This document shows, piece after piece, positions 32,741-42,065 of a stretch of 64,000 nt of DNA. The notes beneath the pieces are model-generated. The model saw only the letters and a program-made list of their open reading frames with translations. It did no database searches and was not told where the DNA came from. The stretch comes from JAGPUQ01 sp036677085 (lineage in GTDB: Bacteria > Pseudomonadota > Gammaproteobacteria > Pseudomonadales > Porticoccaceae): assembly GCA_036677085.1 (NCBI GenBank), contig JAKFFI010000064.1, positions 1 to 64,000 on the forward strand, written 5' to 3'. Numbering within the stretch: the stretch's first letter is position 1; every line of letters begins with the position of its first letter. A program made the translations under genes and the position numbers.

Positions 32741-33817
32741 ATGTCTGATTCTTCACGTCTGGCGATCGCCGACGGCGCCCGGTTTCGGGAAATCGTGATC
32801 CAGCATCTCGACCGGATGCAGGAACCGGCACACGAATCGCCGGTCGCGCGTGCCGCCGACATCGCCCGTATCAAGCGGCTGCTGGAGGCCAAGAACGCGG
32901 TCATCGTCGCCCATTACTACACGGACCCGGCGATCCAGGCGTTGGCTGAGGAGACCGGTGGCATCGTGTCCGACTCCCTCGAAATGGCGCGCTTCGGCAA
33001 ACGGCATCCGGCCTCGACCCTGGTGGTGGCAGGGGTGCGTTTCATGGGGGAAACCGCCAAGATTCTGACGCCCGAAAAGACCGTGCTGATGCCGACCCTG
33101 GAGGCGACCTGTTCCCTGGATATCGGCTGTCCGGCGGAGGCGTTTTCAGCTTTTTGCGATCAGCATCCCGACCGCACCGTGGTCGTTTATGCCAATACCT
33201 CGGCGGCGGTGAAAGCGCGTGCCGACTGGGTGGTGACTTCCAGTATCGCCCTCGACGTGGTCGATCATCTCGACGGTGAAGGGCACCGGATTCTGTGGGC
33301 CCCGGACAAGCATCTGGGCCACTACGTCCAGCAGCAGACGGGCGCCGATATGCTGCTCTGGGACGGCAGTTGCGTCGTGCATGAGGAGTTCAAGCTGCGC
33401 GGTCTGCTGGATCTGAAGCAGGTGTATCCGGATGCCGCCATCCTGGTGCATCCCGAGTCGCCGGCGGCGGTGATCGCCATCGCCGACGCGGTGGGCTCCA
33501 CCTCGCAGTTGATCGCGGCGGCCAGAAACCTGCCCAACCGGCGTTGTATCGTCGCCACCGACCAGGGCATTTTCTACAAGATGCAGCAGGCCGCGCCCGA
33601 CAAGGAATTGATCATCGCGCCCACCGCGGGGCAGGGCGCCACCTGCCGCAGCTGCGGCCACTGTCCCTGGATGGCGATGAACCATCTGCGCAATCTGGCC
33701 GATTCGCTGGAGCGTGGCGACAACGAAATTCTTGTGGACGTGGAACTGGGTCGCCGCGCCATGGTGCCCTTGCAGCGCATGCTGGACTTTCGCGAGCGCC
33801 AGATCGCCGGGGACTGA
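32741..33817 (+). CDS. nadA: Quinolinate synthase A
   Basis: The 358-residue protein holds the [4Fe-4S] cysteines expected in NadA: one in EATCSLDIGCPA, one in the middle region and CRSCGHCPW near the C-terminus. It also keeps AHYYTDPAIQ and the MPTLEATC substrate region. It condenses iminoaspartate with dihydroxyacetone phosphate to quinolinate, the start of NAD synthesis. The ATG at 32741 aligns with the family; an upstream in-frame extension is poorly conserved. It stands alone; nadB and nadC are not in the window. Confidence 0.96.
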   Translation: MSDSSRLAIADGARFREIVIQHLDRMQEPAHESPVARAADIARIKRLLEAKNAVIVAHYYTDPAIQALAEETGGIVSDSLEMARFGKRHPASTLVVAGVRFMGETAKILTPEKTVLMPTLEATCSLDIGCPAEAFSAFCDQHPDRTVVVYANTSAAVKARADWVVTSSIALDVVDHLDGEGHRILWAPDKHLGHYVQQQTGADMLLWDGSCVVHEEFKLRGLLDLKQVYPDAAILVHPESPAAVIAIADAVGSTSQLIAAARNLPNRRCIVATDQGIFYKMQQAAPDKELIIAPTAGQGATCRSCGHCPWMAMNHLRNLADSLERGDNEILVDVELGRRAMVPLQRMLDFRERQIAGD

Positions 33818-33840
33818 CCCGGCGCGGGACGGTTCGCGCT

Positions 33841-34539
33841 TTACTCCACGAAGCGCACCTGTTCCGACAGCGTCGCGCGCGGCACCCGGGTGCGGTTGGC
33901 CGGCACCGCAGGGTCCTCGTAGCCGAACGACAGCCCCATCAGAATGCCGATATTGTCCGGCAGCCCGAAATGCTCCCGCGTGACTTCCGGAAAGCGGCTC
34001 ACCGCCGCCTGGGCGCAGGAGCCAATGCCATAAGCCGTCATCGCCAGCATCAGGGTCTGGGCGTACATGCCCACGTCCAGCGCTACGGTTTCGTGAAACA
34101 TCCGGTCCATGCCGATGAAGGCGATATGGGGGGCGTCGAAAAACTCGTAGTTGCGCAGCATGGCCCTCCGCCGCCCGTCGCGGTCGTCGCGGGCGATGCC
34201 CATGTGGCCGTAGAGGCATACGGCGGTATCGATCTGACGCCGGCGCATGACGCCCGGAAATTCCTCGACGCGCTGGTAGTCGCTGGTCACCGGCCGGCCG
34301 GAGGTCGCGGCTTCGACCAGCTTGCGGCTGATGGCGCGGCAGGATGCTCCGGACGCGACCACCACCTGCCAGGGCTGCACATTGCAGTTGGAGGGAGCAA
34401 GCTGCGCCAGCTCGAAGACATGGCGCAGGACATCCTCGGGTACCGGGTCCGGCAGAAACCCGCGCACCGAGCGGCGCGCGCGGATGACCTGTTCGAAGTC
34501 GCTGATACGGGGGTGCAGCGGGGTTGTGGACTGGTTCAT
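33841..34539 (-). CDS. Nitroreductase family flavoprotein
   Basis: A 232-residue FMN-dependent nitroreductase. The N-terminal RARRSVRGFLPDPVP and LAPSNCNVQPWQVVV motifs form the FMN phosphate and ring contacts. The C-terminal LMGLSFGYEDPAVPANRTRVPRA matches the family's closing region. These enzymes use NAD(P)H to reduce nitro groups, quinones or enones. The ATG at 34539 has GAGGAG at ideal spacing; the longer frame is a false extension. It converges on nadA with a 23-base gap and diverges from the MaoC gene. Confidence 0.9.
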   Translation of the reverse strand: MNQSTTPLHPRISDFEQVIRARRSVRGFLPDPVPEDVLRHVFELAQLAPSNCNVQPWQVVVASGASCRAISRKLVEAATSGRPVTSDYQRVEEFPGVMRRRQIDTAVCLYGHMGIARDDRDGRRRAMLRNYEFFDAPHIAFIGMDRMFHETVALDVGMYAQTLMLAMTAYGIGSCAQAAVSRFPEVTREHFGLPDNIGILMGLSFGYEDPAVPANRTRVPRATLSEQVRFVE

Positions 34540-34690
34540 GGCAACTCCTCGTCGATGGCCCCGATTGTATCCGCAGGCGTTGTACCTGTGGGGAAGCGGG
34601 GCACAATTGCGGCCCGGTGTCGATTGGAATTGAAGTGCTACAATCCGGACGCTCGCATTTTGCAGACGCTGCGCCAAGCAGAGTCGCAGT

Positions 34691-34744
34691 ACGACGCACA
34701 GACATAACACGACTTGCAGACACAACACGACTCACAGACACCAC
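34691..34744. repeat. Three tandem imperfect 18-bp repeats upstream of the MaoC-like gene
   Basis: Units at 34691-34708, 34709-34726 and 34727-34744 share the pattern ACGACNNNCAGACANNAC, with a degenerate half unit before them. They end 18 bases before the MaoC start and include no start codon of their own. They could be operator repeats or a slipped-strand duplication. Confidence 0.65.
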
Positions 34745-34762
34745 ACTACGGAGGATGGCGCG

Positions 34763-35215
34763 ATGGCCGGTTTGCATTTTGAAGATTTCGTCGAAGGGCA
34801 GGTGTTCGATCACGAGGTGCGGCGTACCGTCTCCGAGTACGACAACACGCTGTTCAGCTGCCTGACCATGAACACCCAGCCGCTGCACCTCGACGCCGAA
34901 TTCTCCAAGAACAGCATCCATGGCCAGCGCATCGTCAACAGCATGTTCACGCTGGCGCTGGTGGTGGGCGTCCAGGTCACCGAGCTGACCCTGGGCACCA
35001 CGCTGGGCAATCTGGGGATGACCGACGTGGCGTTTCCGCGTCCGGTATTTCACGGCGACACCATCCGCGCCCGCACCACGATACTGTCCAAGCGTGTCAG
35101 CCAGAAACGCACCGATTCGGGCATCGTGAATTTTCTCCACGAGGGCTTCAATCAGCGCGACGAACTGGTCGCGACCTGCAAGCGCACCGCGCTGATGAAA
35201 ATGAAATCCGCCTGA
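34763..35215 (+). CDS. MaoC-family (R)-specific enoyl-CoA hydratase-like protein
   Basis: The 150-residue hot-dog protein begins MAGLHFEDFVEGQVF, a typical MaoC start, and keeps TVSEYDNTLFSCLTMNTQPLHLD, where the catalytic Asp/His hydratase pair is usually found. MaoC proteins hydrate enoyl-CoA or enoyl-CoA-like esters. A strong GGAGG precedes the ATG. The CitE-like lyase follows after 16 bases. Such pairs catalyse hydration then cleavage, as in mesaconyl-CoA or itaconyl-CoA to citramalyl/methylmalyl-CoA routes. Which one applies here cannot be read from the sequence. Confidence 0.83.
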   Translation: MAGLHFEDFVEGQVFDHEVRRTVSEYDNTLFSCLTMNTQPLHLDAEFSKNSIHGQRIVNSMFTLALVVGVQVTELTLGTTLGNLGMTDVAFPRPVFHGDTIRARTTILSKRVSQKRTDSGIVNFLHEGFNQRDELVATCKRTALMKMKSA

Positions 35216-35231
35216 GTCGGGAGAGAAGATC

Positions 35232-36104
35232 ATGCGTTCCATGCTGTTTCTGCCCGCCGACAGTGAGAAGAAGATCGCCAAGGGCGAGGGCACCAACGCC
35301 GACGGCCTGATCCTCGACCTGGAGGATTCGGTCGCCCCCTCGCGCAAGGAGGAGGCACGCCGGCTGGCGCGGGCCTATCTCGACGCGCGTCCATTGGGTG
35401 CCCGCGGCAAGAAATTGCTGGTGCGCATCAATCCCCTTGACGGCGCCATGACCCTCGACGATCTGGCCGCCGTGGTGGGTGGCGCGCCCGATTATGTGCT
35501 GCTGCCCAAATACCGCACCCGCGAGGACGTGATCCGGCTCGACCATTACCTGAGCGCGCTGGAAGTGCGCGAGGGCGTGCCGCGCGGACACATCCGGATT
35601 CTGGTGATCGGCACCGAGACCGGGCAGGGCCTGCTCAATCTCGCCGGCCTGACCGGCGCCAGTCCGCGCCTCGCCTATGTGAGCTGGGGTGAATTCGATC
35701 TGTCGGCCGATGTCGGCGCTGAAACCCATCTGCTTCCGGATGGTACCTGGGATGACCTGTTCCGGACTGCGCGCGCGTTATGTCTGGCGGCCGCGGCTTC
35801 CGCTGGCATCGAACCCTGCAACACCGTATTCACCGACTACAAGGACGATTCCGGACTCGAGGCTGCCGCCTTGGGCGCGCGCCGGGCCGGATTTACCTGC
35901 ATGATGGCGATTCACCCCAACCAGGTCGACACCATCAACCGGGTGTTTTCCGTCGGTGAGAAGGAGCTCGAGTGGTCGCGGCGAGTGGTCGAAGCCTTCG
36001 ACGCGAGCCCCGATGTCGGCGTGGTGGGTCTTGACGGTATCATGCTCGACAAACCGCACTATACCCAGGCCAAGCGTATCATCGCCCGTGCCGCCGCTTA
36101 TTGA
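35232..36104 (+). CDS. CitE-like CoA-ester lyase (HpcH/HpaI family)
   Basis: A 290-residue TIM-barrel lyase with the CitE signatures: FLPADSEKKIAKGEG at the N-terminus, GLILDLEDSVAP with metal-binding acids, a conserved Arg in VRINPLDG, GTETGQGLLNL, and the WGEFDLSADVG motif supplying a second metal ligand. Family members cleave or form malyl-, citramalyl- or citryl-CoA. Coupling with the MaoC gene suggests a small C4/C5-CoA pathway. No CoA transferase gene is adjacent. Confidence 0.86.
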   Translation: MRSMLFLPADSEKKIAKGEGTNADGLILDLEDSVAPSRKEEARRLARAYLDARPLGARGKKLLVRINPLDGAMTLDDLAAVVGGAPDYVLLPKYRTREDVIRLDHYLSALEVREGVPRGHIRILVIGTETGQGLLNLAGLTGASPRLAYVSWGEFDLSADVGAETHLLPDGTWDDLFRTARALCLAAAASAGIEPCNTVFTDYKDDSGLEAAALGARRAGFTCMMAIHPNQVDTINRVFSVGEKELEWSRRVVEAFDASPDVGVVGLDGIMLDKPHYTQAKRIIARAAAY

Positions 36105-36148
36105 TGGGGCGGCCGGGTTTCACCAACTGAAATCGCGAGGGAACTGCC

Positions 36149-36385
36149 ATGACCGATCCAGTCCGCGCCTCGGATACCCCGTTTGCGGTGGCCGTCGAGG
36201 AAGGTAAAGGTTATTACTGGTGTGCCTGCGGCCGCAGCGCGAAACAGCCGTTTTGCGATGGTGCTCACGCGGATACCGGCATCAATCCGGTCAAGTACGA
36301 GGCCTCGGCTTCAAAAACGGTGTATTTCTGCGGCTGCAAGGTGACGCGCAACCAGCCGCTCTGCGACGGCAGTCACAAGGGCTGA
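36149..36385 (+). CDS. CDGSH iron-sulfur domain protein
   Basis: A 78-residue protein with two CDGSH [2Fe-2S] motifs: CACGRSAKQPFCDGAH (about residues 25-40) and CGCKVTRNQPLCDGSH (about 61-76). Each has the C-x-C-...-C-x3-H ligand set, so two clusters are expected in one chain. Such small tandem proteins probably take part in redox or cluster transfer. It ends 22 bases before the convergent bepA stop. Confidence 0.92.
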   Translation: MTDPVRASDTPFAVAVEEGKGYYWCACGRSAKQPFCDGAHADTGINPVKYEASASKTVYFCGCKVTRNQPLCDGSHKG

Positions 36386-36407
36386 CGGCAAGGCCGCGAG
36401 ACCGCCG

Positions 36408-37892
36408 CTACCTCCTGGATCGGTCGGGACCGCCGAGCTGGCGTTCCAGATGCTCCAGATCCTGCAGGCGTTGATCGATCAGGGCGAGCTGCCGGAAATT
36501 CTGTTGCTGTAGCTTGCGCGCGTAGCGCAAGTGATCGCGCGCCTTGTCGAAGATACCGTTGAGCATGAAATACTCGGCGCGCGCCATGTGCACGGTTGGG
36601 ATATCCCCCGCCAGGCCGCTTACTTCGGCGAGTTCGAACCACACCTGGGGGTCGTTGGGACGGTCGCGGGAAAGTTTTGCCAGCACGGTTTCAGCCTCGC
36701 CGACCCGGTTGGCGTTGCGCAGGCTTTGCGCCAGTTCCATGCGCACGGGGTAGTGATCCGGGACTTTGGCCATAAGTCGCTCGGCCTGTTCGATGGCGGC
36801 ATCATTGGCGCCGGCGTTGCGTTCAATGGCGACGGCGGTCAGCCGGTAGGTCAGGCGCTCGGGATCGTCCGCCAGGAGCTCGTTGATCTGCGCGCGCGCA
36901 CCTTTGTGGTCGGCCATGGCGCTGAGCGCGAGCGCCAGGCCATACTGGGCGGCGCTGCGGGAGAGCGAGCTGCCGGAGAGTTCGTCGCGAAAATGCGCGG
37001 CGGCCAGCTCGGGGCGCTCCGCCGAAGTTACCCGGATGCGGGTCCGCATCAGGTGATACTCCAGATTATCCGGATATTGGCGCGGGGAATATTTGGTGAC
37101 GCGCGCCCGGATGTCCGATACCCGTGACTCCGTCAGTGGGTGGGTCAGCATGAATTCGGGCGGCCGCTGGCCGGTGTAACGGGTTGCCGCCAGCATCTGC
37201 TCAAACATTTCGGCCGCCCCCGCCGGATCCATGCCGGCGCGGTAGAGCGTTTCGATGCCGACCCGGTCCGCCTCCTGTTCGTTCTGCCTGCTGTAAATGA
37301 GGGACTGATCGATCATGGCGGCCTGGGACGTCGCCATCGCCGCCATCCCGGCTTGCGCACCCCCGGTGGCGGCGAGCACCAGGCCGGCGAGCAGCCCCGT
37401 CAGTCCCACGATCGTCGACTGGCGCTGGCTCTCGACGCGGCGGGCGAAATGGCGCTGGCTAAGGTGTGCGAGTTCGTGCGTCAGTACCGAAGCGCATTGA
37501 TGTTCGGTGCGGGCGTGCAGCAAAAGTCCGGTATGAACGCCCACGACGCCGCCTGGTACCGCAAAGGCGTTGATCGAGTCATTGCGCACCAGCACCAGCT
37601 GCAGATTCCGGTCGACCAGTTCGCTGCCGCTCGCGAGGCCGGATATCAGCCGTTCCAGATAGTCCTGCACCAGCGGGTCGTCGTAAGTGCGAACCTGGCG
37701 GCGAAACGCCATCAGCCAGGCGCGCCCCAGATCCTGTTCCTGCTTCAGGCTGACCACTCCGGAGCTACTGTCACCGAGCTCCGGCAGCCGAATATCCGCG
37801 CCCGCGACCAGGCTGGAGAACAGCATCGCGAAAAGCAGGGACGGGACGGTAAGCCCAAGGGCAAAGTAAGATGATGTCTGCAACTTGCACAT
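36408..37892 (-). CDS. bepA: Beta-barrel assembly-enhancing protease BepA (M48 family)
   Basis: The 494-residue protein has a signal peptide (about 1-32), an M48 zinc-metalloprotease domain with HELAH at 139-143 and a downstream Glu ligand in QEADRVGIETL. The C-terminal TPR superhelix starts at about residue 290. In E. coli the homologue acts in the periplasm, degrading stalled LptD and helping outer-membrane protein assembly. It is monocistronic and leftward; the 163 bases upstream separate it from the divergent permease gene. Confidence 0.92.
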   Translation of the reverse strand: MCKLQTSSYFALGLTVPSLLFAMLFSSLVAGADIRLPELGDSSSGVVSLKQEQDLGRAWLMAFRRQVRTYDDPLVQDYLERLISGLASGSELVDRNLQLVLVRNDSINAFAVPGGVVGVHTGLLLHARTEHQCASVLTHELAHLSQRHFARRVESQRQSTIVGLTGLLAGLVLAATGGAQAGMAAMATSQAAMIDQSLIYSRQNEQEADRVGIETLYRAGMDPAGAAEMFEQMLAATRYTGQRPPEFMLTHPLTESRVSDIRARVTKYSPRQYPDNLEYHLMRTRIRVTSAERPELAAAHFRDELSGSSLSRSAAQYGLALALSAMADHKGARAQINELLADDPERLTYRLTAVAIERNAGANDAAIEQAERLMAKVPDHYPVRMELAQSLRNANRVGEAETVLAKLSRDRPNDPQVWFELAEVSGLAGDIPTVHMARAEYFMLNGIFDKARDHLRYARKLQQQNFRQLALIDQRLQDLEHLERQLGGPDRSRR

Positions 37893-38055
37893 TCCTCGAT
37901 AGCCGCGCGCCAGTAACCGCGGCGCTAGCGCAATTTGACCGCGGATGGTAGCACCGGTTCATGATCCGGGGAGGCGCTGCCTGGCCCGCAGGGAGGTTGG
38001 CCGTCTCCCGCGCGAATGAGGTTGGCAGCAATCCCCCGAAAACAGAGGTACTCCT

Positions 38056-39183
38056 ATGTGGAAAGTATTGGGCAACTGGATTCATCGCTACCTGGGCGAC
38101 GAGGAGGCTGTGCTGCTGGCGGTGCTGATGCTGGCGGTCCTGGTGGCAATTATCGGGTTTGCAGACGTGATGGGCCCGTTGCTGGCCGCGCTGGTGCTGG
38201 CGTTTCTGTTACAGGGGATCGTGGCGCGCCTTGAGCGCCTGCGCATTCCTCACATACTGGCGGTGTGGATTACCTTCCTCGGCTTTGTGGGGCTGTTGTT
38301 GTCCTGCGCCGTATTGTTGTTCCCCATTCTGGTTCAGCAGTCAACCAATTTGCTGACCGAACTCCCGGCCATGATCCGCCACGGACAGGCGGCGGTACTG
38401 CAGTTGCCGGAGCGCTATCCCCACCTGATATCGCAGACGCAGCTGGAACAGCTGATTCAATACGTGACTCACGAAGCCACGGGTTTCGCCGAGACCGCGC
38501 TGTCATTTTCATTGAGCCGGTTTGCCGATCTGGTGGGGCTGCTGGTCTATCTGGTGCTGGTCCCGTTGATGGTGTTCTTCATGCTCAAGGACAGCAAGGA
38601 GCTGATTGAGCAACTGACCGGATTGCTGCCTCGCAACCGGCCCGTGATGAACCTGGTGTGGCAGGAAATGGATGTCCAGATGGCCAATTATGTACGCGGC
38701 AAAGTGATTCAAATACTGATCGTGGCAGTGGTCAGCTATATCGTGTTCGCCTGGCTCGGACTGCGATACGGGGCGCTGCTGGCTCTGGTGGTGGGATTGT
38801 CGGTGCTCGTACCCTACATCGGCGCCACCGTCGCGACGGTGCCGGTGTTGTTGGTGGGTTATGTGCAGCTGGGGTGGGGCAGTGATTTTCTCCTGCTGAT
38901 GGCGGCCTACGGCATCATTCAGTTCCTCGACGGCAACGTGCTGGTCCCCCTCCTGTTTTCCGATGCCGTGAATCTGCACCCGGTTGCGATCATTCTGGCG
39001 GTATTGCTGTTCGGGGGTCTGTGGGGTTTATGGGGCCTGTTCTTCGCCATCCCGCTCGCCACCCTGATCAAGGCGTTGCATAACGCCTGGCCGCGGAACG
39101 AAGTCGAACCGGACGGGTCGGAGGCTTCCGAAGCGCCGTTGGCCAATCCGGCGGCGGGAACCACTCCGGCGGAGACCCCCTGA
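38056..39183 (+). CDS. AI-2E family transporter (PerM-like permease)
   Basis: The 375-residue protein has about eight transmembrane segments, paired at the N-terminus (about 20-55 and 68-95) and clustered from about 150 onward. Family motifs include a GLRYGALLALVVGL segment and the C-terminal GGLWGLWGLFFAIPLATLIKAL. Some members transport or export small molecules or act in Na+/H+ exchange; the substrate is not predictable. The C-terminal 30 residues are Glu/Pro-rich. Its stop overlaps the M16 peptidase start by one base. Confidence 0.86.
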   Translation: MWKVLGNWIHRYLGDEEAVLLAVLMLAVLVAIIGFADVMGPLLAALVLAFLLQGIVARLERLRIPHILAVWITFLGFVGLLLSCAVLLFPILVQQSTNLLTELPAMIRHGQAAVLQLPERYPHLISQTQLEQLIQYVTHEATGFAETALSFSLSRFADLVGLLVYLVLVPLMVFFMLKDSKELIEQLTGLLPRNRPVMNLVWQEMDVQMANYVRGKVIQILIVAVVSYIVFAWLGLRYGALLALVVGLSVLVPYIGATVATVPVLLVGYVQLGWGSDFLLLMAAYGIIQFLDGNVLVPLLFSDAVNLHPVAIILAVLLFGGLWGLWGLFFAIPLATLIKALHNAWPRNEVEPDGSEASEAPLANPAAGTTPAETP

Positions 39184-42065
39184 TGTTGACACTGTTCCGA
39201 CCGGGAAGCCCCCGACTGGTCTTCTGGTTTTTGTTGTGGTCGCTGGCCGCCCCCGCGTTTGCAGCCGACTGGTGGCAGCCGGCGCCGCTTGCGGACGGTG
39301 GCGAGATCGCGGTAAACCGCAGCCCGGCCGACGATCGCCAGTACCGCTATCTGAAACTCGATAATGGCTTGCAGGTAGTGCTGGTCTCTGATACCGCCAG
39401 CGACAAGAGCGCGGCGGCGCTGAGTGTCGGCGTGGGGAGTTTCGACAATCCGGTCGAGCGCCCGGGCCTTGCGCACTTCCTGGAGCACATGCTGTTTCTG
39501 GGCACCGAGAAATATCCCGCGGCAGCCGAGTACCAGGCGTTCATCAGCAGTCACGGCGGTAGTCACAACGCCTACACCAGCCTGGAGCAAACCAATTATT
39601 TCTTCGACATCGAGCCAGCTTTCCTGGATGAGGCGCTGGATCGCTTCGCGCAGTTTTTCATCGCGCCGCGCTTCGATCCGGAATACGTCGAACGCGAGCG
39701 TCAGGCGGTGGAAGCCGAATATCGTCTCAAGCTGCGCGACGACGGTCGTCGGGAGCAGGATGTAATGAGCGAGGTGATCAACCAGGAGCATCCGCTGGCG
39801 AAGTTCTCGGTGGGCAACCGCGAGACCCTTGCGGATCGGGACGACCGGCCGGTGCGCGACGATCTGATCGATTTTTACCAGAGTCACTATTCCGCGGATC
39901 GGATGACCCTGGCGGTGGTAGGGCGACAATCCCTGGACCAGTTGCAGGCCATGGTCGCGACCCGCTTTGGCGCCATTCCCCAACGGTCGGCGGACGTTGC
40001 CACGGACCAGGTCCCCCTGTTGCCGGCATCCGGACCGCGGCTGGTTGAATTGCGCCCCGACAAGGACCGGCGTCAGCTTGGACTGCTGTTTCCTCTGCCC
40101 TCCCAGCGGGAGTACTGGCAGGAAAAGCCGGCGCTGTTCCTAGGGCACTTGCTGGGGGACGAGAGCCCGCACAGTCTGCTGGCCGAGCTCAAGCGCCAGG
40201 GCTTCGCGGAGAGCCTGAGTGCGGGCCCCGCCTACGATTCGCGCCGCGGCGCCGCCTTTGCGATCAGTATCGCCCTGACGCCGGCGGGTGTTGCCGCGCG
40301 CGACCTGGTACTCGACCAAGTGTGGGCATGGATCGCCACGGTCAAAGCGTCCGGCATCGAGGCGTGGCGGTATACCGAGTTCGGCGTCATGCAGCGGGCC
40401 GAATTCCAGTTTCTCGAAAAATCCGCTGCCAGCGACCTGGCGCTTGCCCTGGCTGCGGCGCTCCACGACTACCCTCCCGCGGAAGTGCTGCGCGGTCCCT
40501 TTCTCTACGAGCATTTCGACGCCGAGCTGTTGCGCGCGACAGCGGCCCTGCTGCGGCCCGATAACGCGCTCATCACCCTCATGGCGCCGGAATTCGATCA
40601 GCTGAACCGCACCTCCCGCTACTACCAGACGCCCTACGCGGTAGTCCCGATAGCGGCGGAGCGAGCGGCGGCCTGGACTGCCGCTCCGGAGACCAGCGTG
40701 TTGCGGCTGCCGGACCCCAATCCCTACATTCCCGAGCACTTCCCGGTGACGGAGCGGGGCGGGGTTTCGTCGCCGCCGACGCTGCTGATCGAGCATCCGG
40801 CGCTGCGCCTCTGGCAATATCGCGACGCGGAATTCGGTACGCCGCGCGCGGTGTTCAGCGCCCGGATCCTGACACCCCGCGCGGTCAGCCACCGGGGTGC
40901 CGCGCTGACCGAACTCTATCTCGCGCTGGTCAGCGACGAACTGAGCGCGGAGGTCTACCCGGCGTTTCTGGCGGGTCTCGACTTCAGCTTGAAGCGCTGG
41001 GAGGGCGGCGTCGAACTCGGCGTCAGTGGTTACGCCGACAAACAGGAGGTTCTTCTGCAGCGCTTGCTGGCCGTTCTGGCGGAGCCGAAGTTCGATACCA
41101 CGCGTTTTGCCCGCGTCAAGGAAACCCTGATCCGGGGTTGGCGCAACAGCCGCAAGGAATGGCCGGTGCGGCAGGCAATGGACGAGATTGCACCGTTACT
41201 GCGCGGCGCGCCCCGGGCGCTGGAACTGGCGAAGGAACTGGAGCCGGTCGGCCCGGATGCGTTGCGCACCTTCGTCGCCGGACTCTACCGAGACGGCAGC
41301 GTCAAGGCCTATGCCGGCGGCATGGTTGATGCGGAAACCGCCCAGCGCATGGCCAGCCGGGTGTTGGCGCGCCTCGCGATAGCGCCCGACCGGCCGCCCC
41401 GTCTCAGTCATGAGGTGCGCCGGTTGCGTCCGCAGTCCCGGTTGCCGGGCTGGGATGTGGTGGTGAAGCAGCCGGATCGCGCCGCGATACTCTACCTGCA
41501 GGGCGGTTCCGATACCCTTGCCGAGCGCGCCCGGTTCGCACTGTTGCAGAAGATCACGGAAGAGCCGTTTTACACGGAAATCCGCACCGAGAAGCAATTG
41601 GGCTATGTCGTCGGCAGCCAGCTCATGCCGTCGAACCGGGTGCCCGGGATGCTGTTCTACGCGCAGTCGCCGCGCGCCGACGCGACCCGTCTGATGGTGG
41701 AGATGGAGCAGTTCCTGTCCGCGCGCTGCCGGGTGCTGGACACCCTGGATGACGCGGAGCTCGACCGCTTCAAGCAGGCCACGTTGGCCGCTATCGAGGA
41801 ACGACCCAAGAACGTGCTCGAACAGGCTGCGCGCCACCAGGAGAGTCTGGCGCTCGATTACCGCAACTTCGACTTCCGCCCGCGCCTCGCCGCGGCGGTG
41901 CGCGCCGAGACGCTGGTCGATCTCAAGGGCGAATGCGGGCGGGTGTTCGGTCCGCAGCAACGCCGGGGGCTCTGGATCGCGACGGGCGATCGTGCGGCGG
42001 CGGGTTCGGATGCCGCACGGCGTCTCGACCGCGCCAGTGACGGTCGCTACAGCTATCCTTGGTGA
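39183..42065 (+). CDS. M16 family (pitrilysin/insulinase-like) zinc protease
   Basis: The 960-residue protein has a signal peptide (about 1-28) and the inverted zinc motif HFLEH (98-102), with the third ligand Glu in ERQAVEAEY about 75 residues on. Four M16 domains fit the pitrilysin (protease III) length. It should act in the periplasm on short peptides or unfolded proteins. A C-terminal half without zinc motif is normal. The stop codon at 42063 lies in the first bases of the (GACC)n tract, so slippage there could change only the last codons or the 3' region. Confidence 0.93.
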   Translation: MLTLFRPGSPRLVFWFLLWSLAAPAFAADWWQPAPLADGGEIAVNRSPADDRQYRYLKLDNGLQVVLVSDTASDKSAAALSVGVGSFDNPVERPGLAHFLEHMLFLGTEKYPAAAEYQAFISSHGGSHNAYTSLEQTNYFFDIEPAFLDEALDRFAQFFIAPRFDPEYVERERQAVEAEYRLKLRDDGRREQDVMSEVINQEHPLAKFSVGNRETLADRDDRPVRDDLIDFYQSHYSADRMTLAVVGRQSLDQLQAMVATRFGAIPQRSADVATDQVPLLPASGPRLVELRPDKDRRQLGLLFPLPSQREYWQEKPALFLGHLLGDESPHSLLAELKRQGFAESLSAGPAYDSRRGAAFAISIALTPAGVAARDLVLDQVWAWIATVKASGIEAWRYTEFGVMQRAEFQFLEKSAASDLALALAAALHDYPPAEVLRGPFLYEHFDAELLRATAALLRPDNALITLMAPEFDQLNRTSRYYQTPYAVVPIAAERAAAWTAAPETSVLRLPDPNPYIPEHFPVTERGGVSSPPTLLIEHPALRLWQYRDAEFGTPRAVFSARILTPRAVSHRGAALTELYLALVSDELSAEVYPAFLAGLDFSLKRWEGGVELGVSGYADKQEVLLQRLLAVLAEPKFDTTRFARVKETLIRGWRNSRKEWPVRQAMDEIAPLLRGAPRALELAKELEPVGPDALRTFVAGLYRDGSVKAYAGGMVDAETAQRMASRVLARLAIAPDRPPRLSHEVRRLRPQSRLPGWDVVVKQPDRAAILYLQGGSDTLAERARFALLQKITEEPFYTEIRTEKQLGYVVGSQLMPSNRVPGMLFYAQSPRADATRLMVEMEQFLSARCRVLDTLDDAELDRFKQATLAAIEERPKNVLEQAARHQESLALDYRNFDFRPRLAAAVRAETLVDLKGECGRVFGPQQRRGLWIATGDRAAAGSDAARRLDRASDGRYSYPW

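Noticed and set aside
33146..35347. A 733-codon minus-strand open frame
   Set aside because: Runs antisense through nadA and through the MaoC gene and in another frame of the nitroreductase gene. All three have clear family motifs.
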